From Neoaquamicrobium sediminum (GTDB lineage: Bacteria > Pseudomonadota > Alphaproteobacteria > Rhizobiales > Rhizobiaceae), in contig NZ_JABETK010000002.1 of assembly GCF_013240295.1 (NCBI RefSeq), positions 806,001 to 870,000 of the forward strand: a stretch of 64,000 nt of DNA, given 5' to 3'. Below, one piece after another: positions 10,401 to 19,343 of the stretch. The first letter of the stretch is position 1; each line of letters opens with the position of its first letter. The notes under the pieces are model-generated. The model searched no databases. It was not told the DNA's origin and worked only from the letters and a program-made list of their open reading frames with translations. Both the position numbers and the translations under genes were made by a program.

Positions 10401-12981
10401 GGCGCGCGAACGTTTCCTCAATCTTGCCAAGGTCTTCGCCAAGCGCCTCGCGCAGGCTTTCGGAGCCGCCGGCAAGCGTTTCCCGAAGCGCCTGGGTGTG
10501 GCCCTCGATGACGCCGCCCTGGCGTGCGAAGGCTTCCTCGATCTTGCCGAGGTCGTCGCCAAGTGCGTTGCGGATGTTGTCCGCACCCGCATAGAGCGCG
10601 CTTTCGATCGTCTTGGTGCGGGTTTCGATGACGTTCTGCTGATGCGTGAAGGCTTCGTCGATCTTCGTGAGGTCGGCCTCCAGTGCGCCGCGCACGCGTT
10701 CGGCACCGGCCGACAGCGTGCCTTCGATCGCCTGTGCGCGTTCGTCGATGCGAGCGAGATCGGCATCGAGCGTGCCGCGCAGGCGCTCGGCGCCAGCGAA
10801 AAGCGCGCCTTCGATGGCCTGGGCACGTTCGTCGATCTGACCGACATGGCTTGCCAGTGCCTCGTCAATGCGGGTGACCTCGCTGCCAAGCGCACCGCGC
10901 ATCTGGTCGACGCTGCGGCCGAGTGCAGCCTGGAGATCGAGCGTGCGTTCGCCGATCACATTGGTCTGCCGGTCGAATGCGTCCTCGACCTTCGCGATGT
11001 CGACCGAGATGGCTGTGGTAAGGTCCTTCTGCCGCGCTTCGAGCGCACGCAGATGCTCGCCGGCCACCGTATCGAGGCCGTCGCGGGCCTGCTTGATGCG
11101 GGTGAGATCGCTGTCGAGCATGTCTGCGATCTGCTGGCGCCCTTCGGCAAACTTCTCCACATGGCCGGTAACGGCGGCATCCACCGCCGCGCGGGCCTCG
11201 GTCAGCTTGCGCAGGTCGTCGTCCAGCGCCTTGACCATCATCTCACGACCTTCGGCCAGCTTTTCGACATGGCCGGTCATGGCGCCGTCGATGCTCTGGC
11301 GCGACTGCTCGATCCGCTGCAGGTCAGCTTCGAGCGCCTGGGCGATCATGTCGCGACCGCCGGCAAGGCGGGCCGCAAAATCGGAGGCGCGTCCTTCGAG
11401 CATGGTCGAGGTCGACATGACCAGTTCGGCCATTTCCGAACCGATGCGTGCTTTCGTCTCGTCGATGAGGCTGCTTACGCCGTTCTTGCCGTCGGTGAAG
11501 GTCTGCGCGATCTCGCGGGAACGCTCGACCAGCGTCTCGTTGATCTGGCGGGCGCGGGCTTCCAGCGCCGCGTTGAGCTTCTGCGTGCCTGTGTCGAGCG
11601 CCTCGGCGCGCGTCTGGAACTCGTGGATAAGTGCCTGACCGCGTTCCCGCAACGTCGCTTCAATGCCCTCGAGGCGGGCGTTCAGCTCATTGTTGAGCGA
11701 GGTCGTGGCTCCGCCCAGCAGCGAAACCATGCCGGTCGTGCGCTCGTCGAGCATCTGCGACAGCGAGCGGGTCACGTCGTCGGTGCTTTCCGTCAGGCGT
11801 GCGATGCGGGTGTCGAGCAGGCTCGCGAAGGCTTCGCCGGACGTGGTGATGCGATCGGAAATCGTTTCCAGGCGCTGGTCGATAGCGTCGTACATCGACG
11901 AGCCGCTTTCGTTGATGCGGTCTACGAGTTGGGCGCCGGAATCGGAAATGGTGTTGCTGAGCCGCGACGAGACGCCGAGAATGTTCTGGCGAATGACGTC
12001 GCTCGCCGAATCGAGCTCCTCTTTAAGTGTCTCGTGTGCGCCCGAGATCGACGCGCGAACGCGCTCGGCATGCGTGACGACCGCCTCGCGCTCGCTCCCG
12101 AGACCGTCGATGAGCGTGCGGATGCGGCTCTCATTGTCGGTATAGGCACGCTCCAGCTCGTTGACTTCCGTATGGACCAGCGTTTCGAGCTCGACTGCAC
12201 GGGCAAGGGTGCGCTCGATGCCTTCACCCATTGCCTGAACTTCGCGACGCACTGCCTGGCCAACCATCATGACGCGGTCGGTGGCCAGATGCTCGGGCTC
12301 GGCAAGGCGGAATGCGACCTCGGTCATCGACTGGGCGGCCAGGCGCATTTCCTGCGCGCGGCGGATCATGACGGCAAAGCCCCAGAACAGGATGATGGGA
12401 ACGATGATCGCCACGATGAGGCCGAGGATCTGCGGCGTCGCCATCAACTGCTGGATGGAGCGCACTTCCCAGATGGCCGGAGCAAACAGCATGTGGCCCA
12501 TGACCATGCCGCCCGCGACCCATGCGAGCGAAAGCAGGGTGACCAGCCAATAGATGGCGCCGGGGCTCGACCGGCGCAGTTGCTGTTGCAGCGAACGGTA
12601 GTCTTTCTGTCGGTCGTCATTGGCGTGGGCGAATGCGGACGGCGTTGCTGCTGCCGGCGGGTCCAGCGGCCGCAGATCGGATGCGGCGGCGTTTGCCGCG
12701 GGCTTCGGGCCGGCCGGTGCTGGCTTGGTCGCGGCGACAGCGGGCTTTGCCGGCTGCTCGATTTTCTTCTCCGTCGCGGTCGCCTGGACCGCGCTGGCGC
12801 GCGAATCGCGCGCGAGGTCTTCAGCCGCCTTGGATATCTGGGCCTCGAACTCCGCCATCGAACCGGCTACATCCAGGCCGCCTGGCTCGTCATCGACGAA
12901 CAGATCGATGTCCAGAGCGTCTTCGAGTTCCTTGGCCACTTCGCTGTCGAGAGTGGTCGTCGTCGTTGCTTTACGCGCCAT
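7468..12981 (-). CDS. gpr: Growth Pole Ring (GPR)-type giant coiled-coil membrane protein
   Basis: A 1837-residue protein. A polar, Ala/Pro-rich N-terminus (1-130) is followed by two membrane helices (~140-205: WLVTLLSLAWVAGGMVMG and LIVAIIVPIILFWGFAVM) and ~1450 residues of almost pure helix with apolipoprotein A/E-like repeats. Six or seven tandem 40-residue units (RIEETFARQGGVIEARTKAL-type) are followed, toward the N-terminus, by 29-residue units; the 11-residue difference points to a hendecad coil. Size, two N-terminal helices and repeat type match GPR of Agrobacterium (Atu1348), which forms a ring at the growing pole. The C-terminal ~130 residues are non-repetitive and contain YRRGERNVFTRRLYTLKG, perhaps a docking domain. 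The start is ATG 12981 (MARKATTTTT); the frame is open further upstream. Confidence 0.82.
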   Translation of the reverse strand: MARKATTTTTLDSEVAKELEDALDIDLFVDDEPGGLDVAGSMAEFEAQISKAAEDLARDSRASAVQATATEKKIEQPAKPAVAATKPAPAGPKPAANAAASDLRPLDPPAAATPSAFAHANDDRQKDYRSLQQQLRRSSPGAIYWLVTLLSLAWVAGGMVMGHMLFAPAIWEVRSIQQLMATPQILGLIVAIIVPIILFWGFAVMIRRAQEMRLAAQSMTEVAFRLAEPEHLATDRVMMVGQAVRREVQAMGEGIERTLARAVELETLVHTEVNELERAYTDNESRIRTLIDGLGSEREAVVTHAERVRASISGAHETLKEELDSASDVIRQNILGVSSRLSNTISDSGAQLVDRINESGSSMYDAIDQRLETISDRITTSGEAFASLLDTRIARLTESTDDVTRSLSQMLDERTTGMVSLLGGATTSLNNELNARLEGIEATLRERGQALIHEFQTRAEALDTGTQKLNAALEARARQINETLVERSREIAQTFTDGKNGVSSLIDETKARIGSEMAELVMSTSTMLEGRASDFAARLAGGRDMIAQALEADLQRIEQSRQSIDGAMTGHVEKLAEGREMMVKALDDDLRKLTEARAAVDAAVTGHVEKFAEGRQQIADMLDSDLTRIKQARDGLDTVAGEHLRALEARQKDLTTAISVDIAKVEDAFDRQTNVIGERTLDLQAALGRSVDQMRGALGSEVTRIDEALASHVGQIDERAQAIEGALFAGAERLRGTLDADLARIDERAQAIEGTLSAGAERVRGALEADLTKIDEAFTHQQNVIETRTKTIESALYAGADNIRNALGDDLGKIEEAFARQGGVIEGHTQALRETLAGGSESLREALGEDLGKIEETFARQGGVIGAHTQALRDALISGSESVRNALGEDLTRIDETFARQTGVIEARTKALENTLSGGAEAVRNALGDDIERIEHAFNKQSGVIEARTSALADALHQGAEQVRGALGEDLSRIEETFARQAGVIEERTQTMERALNVGVDNVRSALEGSAVVVAGSLRDKVLEATASLGEEAAKAVAEADARIAARAEETAQALSARVGEVTEAFDDVDRRLSERARTTGEELRGHADHAAGMFTARAAEIRIAFDDADQRLADRIAVSGAELGSKVDTIGDTLASRTAEISASFEEIDKRLADRISLSGSQLGSEVDALAQSLTARASEIAASFDGADKRLAQHASALSDVFARADDAILSRTQQTAAELEARASAIVESLEGADRRLAAGAGMLGARIEDDVARAEERLNAGVAQIGDKLHEQIGNVEAGLAARASAVSASFASVNEQIGQSTHEATAAIDDRTRELNALLAARSTELSRILDERAAPLVQRFAESGGELQKSLEIATEQATERLRQQNAALVNALATRTAETLTAVDAASNSLSDNVTSLIDRLTSSNDRLHELVDLAANNLVSLDEKVLGTTERFASSTERAAQSFASSARLIDSNAGRLTDLSTSTLKDIAAIATRFDDHAKVLSSASEMLGSAQDGLASTLDGRQEALEKLAVGLVKKSEDIERVMQSFEDLVGRALEKAETRTRASTEQIRSSIAEVVDGAAKRFAEATEEIRRSVGSIRGELEQTRAEVKKGVMELPEETKQSTSAMRRAVSEQINALKELADIVAKSGRAFDASDRKAPARGNGPSLPPPPAAPLSQPAAPLADTPLRGGLDAPVKERATEAPSGGWVKDLLRGASRDEEPAAPAPTGERSPLHLVESLNSLSVDIARAIDHEASIELWNRYRRGERNVFTRRLYTLKGQQTFEEIRRKYQSDAEFRTAVDRYCRDFEKLLQDVGRNDRDNMMTQTYLTSDTGKVYTMLAHASGRLK
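9960..10680 (-). repeat. Tandem 120-bp coding repeats inside the GPR gene
   Basis: Successive 40-codon units encode variants of [KR]I[DE]E[TA]FARQ-GVIE, then T-AL, then the closing (R/E)ALGEDL. At least six consecutive units are recognisable. Base-level similarity between units is high (for example the gaacgtttcctcgat-type segment recurs), so the stretch is prone to unequal recombination and to assembly collapse. Confidence 0.8.
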
Positions 12982-13279
12982 GCCGCTACTACCCTGTACT
13001 CGTTTGGCGGGTCGCCTTACCGGCGCCTCGTTCCCGCTCTTTGGGCCTGATACGGGCCATAGCGTATCGTACTGGGACAGGCCGACAAAGGAAACTGCGT
13101 TTCGGCGCCATGTGTAAAACTTTAAACATAGGGTTAACGGCCGGGCACCAAACAGGTTTTCGCAATCGTTACCGCCATGCGGAAAGGGCGTATCCGCAGA
13201 CAGCGCGTTAACCGCTTCTCTACCCCGAAACGGCACACTCGTTCCCCACCTGCAAACGGTCGGCAAGGGGATTGGGACG
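12982..13279. promoter_or_regulatory. Divergent promoter region between the GPR and Hpt genes, with CtrA-like half-sites
   Basis: This 298-bp stretch has no gene. It contains TTAA at 13122 and TTAAC at 13134, separated by 8 bases (the CtrA consensus has 7), and a further GTTAACC near 13206. These resemble binding sites of the cell-cycle regulator CtrA, which would fit a polar-growth gene, but the spacing is off by one and the assignment is tentative. Confidence 0.35.
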
Positions 13280-13648
13280 GTGAAGGATCTGGATAGTGCC
13301 GCGTTCGGCAAGCCCGGCGGCGAGACATGCGAACCGTCGAAGGCGAGACCGATAGATCTCGTTCACCTCTCGCGGCAGACGCTCGGAGACCGCGCGCTCG
13401 AGCAGGAGGTGCTGGGCATGTTCGTGGTGCAGCTCGCGGCTGCGCGCGAAAACCTCGCCGCTGCAAATGAGGCCGATCGACGGATGATCGCCCACACGCT
13501 TAAGGGTACGGCCCGGGGCTTGGGTGCATTCAAGCTCGGTGACTGCGCAGCCGCCATCGAAGATACACCGGAGAACGAGGCGCTGATCGCTCGTCTGTCC
13601 AAGGCTATCGACGAGGTTCGTGACTTCGTGGCTGCGATCAACAGATAG
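13280..13648 (+). CDS. Hpt-domain phosphotransfer protein
   Basis: A 122-residue protein whose residues ~25-118 form a histidine phosphotransfer domain. The phosphorylatable His lies in MIAHTLKGTARGLGA, the standard H-x-L-K-G-x-A/S helix. Such proteins relay phosphate between hybrid kinases and receivers. Start is GTG 13280. It is transcribed divergently from the GPR gene with ~300 bp between them. Its partners are not shown by the sequence; CckA, DivK and PleD lie in the same window but are 11-18 kb away. Confidence 0.82.
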   Translation: MKDLDSAAFGKPGGETCEPSKARPIDLVHLSRQTLGDRALEQEVLGMFVVQLAAARENLAAANEADRRMIAHTLKGTARGLGAFKLGDCAAAIEDTPENEALIARLSKAIDEVRDFVAAINR

Positions 13649-13699
13649 AGAGTGGGCGGCCGTGCGGATGCGCCACGGTTGACTTGAGGTGGCAGGTGA

Positions 13700-14071
<372 letters not shown>

Positions 14072-14084
14072 ACACGCCCGCCGT

Positions 14085-14702
14085 TCAGCTTGGCGGAATC
14101 TTTCCGGATTCGATGCGTTCCATACGGTAGTCCATGAGACGCATCAGGCGGCGCTCGAAATTGATGCCCTCGATCCTGTCGAAATCGTCCTGCGCCTTGT
14201 CGTGCGCTGCAAGCACGCGCGCGGTCGTTGCCGCTGCCTTCTCCTGAGCAACCTCGCAATTGGCCTCGTTTCGGATATTGAGCAGTTCCTGCTCCATCTG
14301 ACGGGCGTGGTTGCGCGCGATGACCACGTGGCTCTCCTCGTGGCGGCGGATGTCGGCCGAAAGCGTGTCCCAGACGAAACGTGTTTCGCCGCTTGCCCGC
14401 TTGCGCCTGTTCCAGCGCGGCAGGATCATGTTCGCCTTTACCTGCACATTCGCCTCGACGACGTTGCAGCGGCCTTTGCTTTCACTGTAGCCGACGCGGG
14501 TCGTGAACTCCATGCGCGTTGCGCCAGGGTGCCGTGACCCGGCGCTTCCGACCTGCGGCCCACGCTTCTTTAGTTCGCCTTCGATTTCCTCAAGCGTCGT
14601 CCCGCCAATGGTGAAATAGGTGTAGGTTCGCGACATGCTCGCGCCATGCGAGGGCAGGCTGGCAAGCGCCACGATGCCGGCAGCGAGGACAAGCTTCTTC
14701 AT
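14085..14702 (-). CDS. DUF922 secreted putative Zn-dependent protease
   Basis: A 205-residue protein with a Sec signal peptide (MKKLVLAAGIVALASLPSHGA) and a DUF922 domain. The HEESHVVIARNH segment supplies an H-E-x-x-H zinc-protease-like motif, and the family is catalogued as predicted secreted metalloproteases. Conserved early features include YFTIGGTTLEEIEGEL and VNM-type W-D context (FVWDTLSADIRRHEESH). It is convergent with the ferredoxin gene and divergent from folP. The enzymatic role is a family prediction, not shown. Confidence 0.78.
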   Translation of the reverse strand: MKKLVLAAGIVALASLPSHGASMSRTYTYFTIGGTTLEEIEGELKKRGPQVGSAGSRHPGATRMEFTTRVGYSESKGRCNVVEANVQVKANMILPRWNRRKRASGETRFVWDTLSADIRRHEESHVVIARNHARQMEQELLNIRNEANCEVAQEKAAATTARVLAAHDKAQDDFDRIEGINFERRLMRLMDYRMERIESGKIPPS

Positions 14703-14889
14703 GGCGTCTCCTTATCGAGCGGCACTGTGAGCCGGGCACGGCAGTCAAGGCAATCGACATTGTCGCACTGCTTTGTAACGAGCCCGTTATCGCAGCACTG
14801 CACCGCCGAGCGCAATGTTGGCGATAACAACATTGCATTTGCCGCTGCACGGCCTCAAAACGCGTCCGAGGCATTTCCCGGAAACGCAG

Positions 14890-15751
14890 ATGTTCGAACG
14901 CTATATCTGGCCACTCGCTCACGGACGCTCCCTCGAACTGGGGCCAGAGGCAAGGATCATGGGCGTGCTGAACGTCACGCCGGACAGTTTTTCGGATGGC
15001 GGACGCTATGCACAGGCCGATGCCGCGCTGACCCAGGCGCGACGCATGGTGCACGAGGGCGCATCGATCATCGATGTCGGGGGAATCGACGCGCCCCGGA
15101 GGTGCCGCCGTGTCGCCGGCCGAAGAGCAGGCCCGTATCCTGCCGGTGATCGAAGCCCTTGCCGCCGAGGGCGATGCGCTGATTTCAGTCGACACTTACC
15201 GCGAGGAGACTGCCCGGCTTGCCGTGCAGGCCGGCGCGCACATCGTGAACGACGTCTGGGGCCTGCAGCGGGAACCCGGCATCGCGCGCGTGGCGGCAGC
15301 CACCGGGGCAGGGCTTGTAGTGATGCACACCGGGCGCGAGCGCACGAAGCTTGCCGACCCTATTGCGGATCAGGTTGCCTTTCTGTCGCGGTCGCTGGAG
15401 ATCGCGCGTGACGCGGGCGTGGATGAACAACGCATCCTGCTCGACCCCGGTTACGGATTCGCCAAGGAGACACCAGAGGAGAATCTGGACTTGATGGCGC
15501 GGTTTTCCGAGTTGTCGTCACTCGGCCGGCCGTGGCTGGTCGGGACGTCGCGAAAGCGCTTCGTGGGCGCGGTGACCGGCCGCGAGCCTGATGAGCGCGG
15601 GCCGGGGACGGCTGCCACGAGCGTTATCCTGAGGCTGCAGGGTGCCGTCATTTTTCGGGTGCATGATGTCGCAATCAACAAGGACGCGTTGCGCTTTGCC
15701 GATGCTATGGTTGCGCGTGGCATGGCAGCAGGCAGGGGTGCCGCCGGCTGA
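14890..15751 (+). CDS. folP: Dihydropteroate synthase (apparent frameshift)
   Basis: Condenses p-aminobenzoate with 6-hydroxymethyl-dihydropterin diphosphate in folate synthesis. MGVLNVTPDSFSDGG and, after the shift, GESTRPGG, DVWGLQREPG, VVMHTGR, ILLDPGYGFAK, and GTSRKRF are the hallmark DHPS motifs. The frame breaks at GGGGG 15079-15083 inside the invariant DVGGESTRPG loop. Two missing G residues (or, less likely, one extra base) would restore it, giving ~287 residues. ATG 14890 is chosen; ATG 14815 is also in frame. First gene of folP-folB-folK. Confidence 0.88.
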
Positions 15752-15763
15752 CGGCGCGGAGGA

Positions 15764-16135
15764 ATGTCGATGTATACGATCCGGATGAAGAACTGCGCCT
15801 TTTTCGCTCGCCACGGCGTGCTGGACGAGGAAGAGACGCTGGGGCAGCGCTTCTATGTGGACGCGGTCCTGGACGTGGTGCCCGATAGTGCCCTTGAGAG
15901 CGATTCGATAGACGCGACAGTCGATTATGGCGTTGCCTTCATCGAAATTGAGAAGATCATCACCGGCAAGCGCCGCTTCCTGATCGAGGCGCTGGCGCTC
16001 GATGTGGCCAAGGCCCTTTGCCGCTCGTTCCCGCAGATCCGTCGGGCGGAAATCACCGTACGCAAGCCGAATGCACCGGTGCCGGGCGTGCTGGATTATG
16101 TCGAGGTCACGGTTGTCTGGCCCCAGCAGGGTTGA
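15764..16135 (+). CDS. folB: Dihydroneopterin aldolase
   Basis: A 123-residue enzyme that cleaves 7,8-dihydroneopterin to 6-hydroxymethyl-dihydropterin. The N-terminal FFARHGVLDEEETLGQRFYVD carries the conserved H-G-x-x-x-E-E and the Q-x-F strand. Other family residues are VDYGVAF, the Glu in RFLIEALA and the catalytic Lys in VRKPNAPVPG. Length is normal. It starts 12 bases after folP and is followed 27 bases later by folK. Confidence 0.95.
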   Translation: MSMYTIRMKNCAFFARHGVLDEEETLGQRFYVDAVLDVVPDSALESDSIDATVDYGVAFIEIEKIITGKRRFLIEALALDVAKALCRSFPQIRRAEITVRKPNAPVPGVLDYVEVTVVWPQQG

Positions 16136-16162
16136 AACCCCGTCATTTCCGGATTGTGTCGC

Positions 16163-16683
16163 ATGAACACGGTAACAGACCGTACCCGGGCCTATCTCGG
16201 GCTGGGGGAAATCTCGGAGATCCGGCGGCCGCCATGGCATCCGCGCTGCGCGCGCTCGATGCGAATGCGGCAGTGTCGGTCATGGCTGTCTCGTCGCTCT
16301 ATCGCACCCCGCCATGGGGGAAGACGGATCAGCCGGACTTTATGAATGCCGTCGCCGCCGTTGATACGACACTGTCGCCTCGCGCACTTCTCGACCTGTG
16401 CCTTGAAACGGAGCGCGCGCTCAAGCGCGTGCGGGCCGAGCGATGGGGCCCGCGTGTGATTGACATGGATATTCTGCTGTTCGGCAGTGAGCGGATCAAC
16501 GAAGAGGGGCTGCAGGTGCCGCACCCGCGTATGGGCGAGCGCGCGTTCGTATTGGCGCCTCTGGCGGAGATCGCGCCGGACGTGATCGTGGACGGCGAGC
16601 CCGCGGCCGGGCGGCTCGCTGGCGTGGACACGGCTGGCATCGATCGGTTGCCGGGCGGCAGCGACTGGTGGCGGCGCCTCTGA
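16163..16683 (+). CDS. folK: 6-hydroxymethyl-dihydropterin pyrophosphokinase (apparent frameshift)
   Basis: Transfers pyrophosphate from ATP to hydroxymethyl-dihydropterin. It begins MNTVTDRTRAYLGLG at ATG 16163; the frame breaks at GGGGG 16204-16208 and continues one frame back as GGNLGDPAAAMASALRAL. One added G gives the family motif LGLGGNLGD and a ~173-residue protein. RWGPRVIDMDILLFG is the HPPK signature and VPHPRMGERAFVLAPLAEIAPD the conserved C-terminal block. Last gene of the folate operon. Confidence 0.9.
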
Positions 16684-16701
16684 ACCCCCTCAAGGCTGCA
16701 A

Positions 16702-18555
16702 TCAGCCGGGCGCGGCTTCTTCTCCCGATGCCGCCGCGCGACGGATCGCTTCGGCAGCCTCCTCGTTGCCGGCGCTGCCACCGCGTTTTGGAGTTGCCAG
16801 CGGTGTCGGTGTCGGCTGATTGCCCTTCAGAAGCTGGTTGCCGGCATAGATTCCGCCGACAACCTGGATTTCCAGCCGTTCCGCATCCCGCCGGCGCACC
16901 TCGTCCATCAACTCGTCCGCTTCCTCGTCGGGTACGCCGAGCGTCTCTAGCGTTGCGCGACCGAAGGCAAAGGCCGAATGCAGGGTCTCGCGTATCTGGT
17001 AATCGACGCCGGCCTTGATCAGCTCGATTGCCGCGCCACGATCGAATGCGCGGGCCATGACGGTCGCCAGCGGGAACTCGGCCTTGATGTGTTCGACGAT
17101 GCGCAAAGCCGCCTCGGGCTTTTCGACGCAGACGAGAATGGCCTTGGCATGGTCGGCGCCGGCGGCGTGCAGAATGTCGAGCCGCGTCCCGTCGCCGTAA
17201 TAGACCTTGAAGCCGAATTCCGCAGCCGCCTGGATCATCTCGACGTCGTCGTCGATGATCGACACCTCCTCGCCACGCAGCAGCAGCGGTTGGCTGACGA
17301 TCTGGCCGAAGCGGCCGAAACCGATCACGAGAACGCTGCCGCGCATATCGTGGGCGACTTCGACGCCGTCCATGGATTGTTCCGGCTCCGGCGTCAGGCG
17401 CTTGAGCGCCATCATCGCAAAGGGCGTCAACACCATCGAAACGATGACGGTCGAGGTGAAGACCGCATTGACCGAGGCGTCGATGAGCCCGACATTGGCA
17501 GCGGTTGCGTAAAGCACGAAGGCGAACTCGCCGCCCTGCGCCATGATGACGGCGCGCTCCAGAGCCTCTGCATGGCTGGTTTTGAGCAACCGCGCGACGG
17601 CGTAGATGCCGATCGCCTTGACGATCATGAAGGCGAGTACCGCCGTCGCGATCAGGCCCCAGTTCTGGGCGATGATACCGAGATCGAGCGCCATGCCGAC
17701 GCCGAGAAAGAAAAGTCCCAGTAGAATGCCACGGAAGGGCTCGATATCCGCCTCGAGCTGATGGCGGAATGTCGATTCCGACAGGAGCACGCCGGCGAGA
17801 AAGGCGCCCATAGCCATGGAAAGCCCGCCAAGCTGCATGGCAAGCGCCGAGCCCAGCACCACCAGCAGCGCCGCCGCTGTCATCACCTCGCGGGCGCCGG
17901 CCTGCGCCAATACGCGAAACAGCGGATTGAGGAGGAAGCGCCCGACCAACACGAGGCCAGCGATCGAACCCAGGGCGATGGCGATCGAAACCCAGCGCGA
18001 CCCGGCTTCCGCCTCGCCCGAGCCCGGCGCGATGAAGGCGACGAAGGCCAGCAGCGGCACGATGGCAAGGTCCTCCAGCAGCAGGATGGACACGATGCGC
18101 TGGCCCTTGGGGGTCGACATCTCACCGCGTTCGTTGAGCACCTGGAAAACGATCGCTGTCGAGGTCAGGACGAAGCCGACGCCGAAGACGAACGCAACGG
18201 CGGGATCATATCCGAGCAGAATGCCGACGCCTGTAAGCAGCAATCCGCATGTCGCGACCTGCAGCACGCCGAGCCCGAGGATTTCGCCGCGCAGGCTCCA
18301 CAGGCGCGAAGGCTGCATCTCCAGGCCGATCACGAACAGGAACATGACAACGCCGAGTTCGGCGACGCTGATGATCGTCTCCGGGTCGCTGAACAGCCCG
18401 ATGCCAAAGGGGCCGATCACGAGACCGGCCGCCAGATAGCCCAGAACCGAATCGAGACCGAAGCGCTTGAACAGCGGAACCGCCACGACCCCTGCGGCCA
18501 GCAAGGCCACGACCGGAACGAGATCGACGCCATGATGCGCTGCTTCAGCCGCCAT
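16702..18555 (-). CDS. Kef-type monovalent cation:proton antiporter (CPA2) with RCK domain
   Basis: A 617-residue inner-membrane protein. Residues ~10-385 form the Na/H-exchanger domain with about 12 helices (FGLDSVLGYLAAGLVIGP early, LLSESTFRHQLEADIEPF mid). Residues ~400-520 are a TrkA-N/RCK Rossmann domain (VLVIGFGRFGQIV, then YYGDGTRLDIL), which gates such transporters through nucleotide binding. The architecture is that of KefB/KefC potassium efflux systems, although no KefF/G partner is nearby. ATG 18555 is preferred because AGGAGG lies just upstream. Single gene, convergent with folK. Confidence 0.88.
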   Translation of the reverse strand: MAAEAAHHGVDLVPVVALLAAGVVAVPLFKRFGLDSVLGYLAAGLVIGPFGIGLFSDPETIISVAELGVVMFLFVIGLEMQPSRLWSLRGEILGLGVLQVATCGLLLTGVGILLGYDPAVAFVFGVGFVLTSTAIVFQVLNERGEMSTPKGQRIVSILLLEDLAIVPLLAFVAFIAPGSGEAEAGSRWVSIAIALGSIAGLVLVGRFLLNPLFRVLAQAGAREVMTAAALLVVLGSALAMQLGGLSMAMGAFLAGVLLSESTFRHQLEADIEPFRGILLGLFFLGVGMALDLGIIAQNWGLIATAVLAFMIVKAIGIYAVARLLKTSHAEALERAVIMAQGGEFAFVLYATAANVGLIDASVNAVFTSTVIVSMVLTPFAMMALKRLTPEPEQSMDGVEVAHDMRGSVLVIGFGRFGQIVSQPLLLRGEEVSIIDDDVEMIQAAAEFGFKVYYGDGTRLDILHAAGADHAKAILVCVEKPEAALRIVEHIKAEFPLATVMARAFDRGAAIELIKAGVDYQIRETLHSAFAFGRATLETLGVPDEEADELMDEVRRRDAERLEIQVVGGIYAGNQLLKGNQPTPTPLATPKRGGSAGNEEAAEAIRRAAASGEEAAPG

Positions 18556-18682
18556 GCCATGCCTCCTGATGTTTGCGCGGAACCGCTCCGCGCGCAGTAT
18601 CAAGCGCTATTAGTAGGCGGATGACAGGCGTGAGGGAATAGGCAGTCGACTGCGGAAGGCGGCTGTGTGTTTGCCGCCAGAT

Positions 18683-19225
18683 TCAGCGGTTGCTGACCGA
18701 ACCAACCGAGCGGGTGTCGACCCGCTTCAGGTTCATGCCGATGACCGGAACCATTTCCTTGTCGACCTTGACCGAAACCGTGACGTGCATGGTGTCGTCG
18801 TCAGGCAGGCGCGCCAGCATTGCACCATTCAACTGGTTGCGGTTGAGTGTCAGCACGACCTTGCCGTTGCTTACATCGCCGCCGACGACATCGAGCCCTT
18901 CGCCAAGCGCACCATCCATGAAGGTGCCGCGATAGCCCTGCCGGCCCTTGTGCTCGATCTTGGCCGACATCTTCTGCGTGAACAGGCCGACGCGGCAGCC
19001 GCCGTCGAGCGACATGCCGAGCTTGCCTTCCGGGGTCGCGCCCTTGAAGTTGCAGTTGAAACGGGTGCCCTTGTATTTGCCGGCGACGATTTCGCCAGGC
19101 CCGGACCATTCACCCTGAACCTTGCTGAAGAAGCGCTTGTCCTTCTCGGATGCAAGCGCGGGCGCAGCCACCAGAGAGGCAGCCGCAAGCGGCAGGAATG
19201 CGGTCAGAAATGCGCGTGCGATCAT
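18683..19225 (-). CDS. Secreted protein of unknown function
   Basis: A 180-residue protein with a clear signal peptide (MIARAFLTAFLPLAAASLVAAPALA) from ATG 19225. The mature part starts EKDKRFFSKVQGEWSGPGEIVAGKYKG, with two Cys (FNCNF and GGCRVG) likely to form a disulfide, and has alternating strand-like segments suggesting a small periplasmic beta-barrel. No function is known. A GTTAAC motif lies ~55 bases upstream of the start. Confidence 0.65.
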   Translation of the reverse strand: MIARAFLTAFLPLAAASLVAAPALASEKDKRFFSKVQGEWSGPGEIVAGKYKGTRFNCNFKGATPEGKLGMSLDGGCRVGLFTQKMSAKIEHKGRQGYRGTFMDGALGEGLDVVGGDVSNGKVVLTLNRNQLNGAMLARLPDDDTMHVTVSVKVDKEMVPVIGMNLKRVDTRSVGSVSNR

Positions 19226-19343
19226 GGGACACCCGGCTACGACTTGACTGGGAACAGCGAGGCAAACCATGGCGAAGAATGGTTAACGCTTCGTCTACCC
19301 GTCTTTGGGCGGAGAATGGTCGAAGGCGCTAAAAGACGCAAGG

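Noticed and set aside
9394..13050. A 1218-codon open frame on the plus strand opposite the GPR gene
   Set aside because: It mirrors the repetitive, GC-rich GPR coding sequence; its product is Arg/His/Leu-rich without domains, while the minus frame shows repeats and membrane helices.
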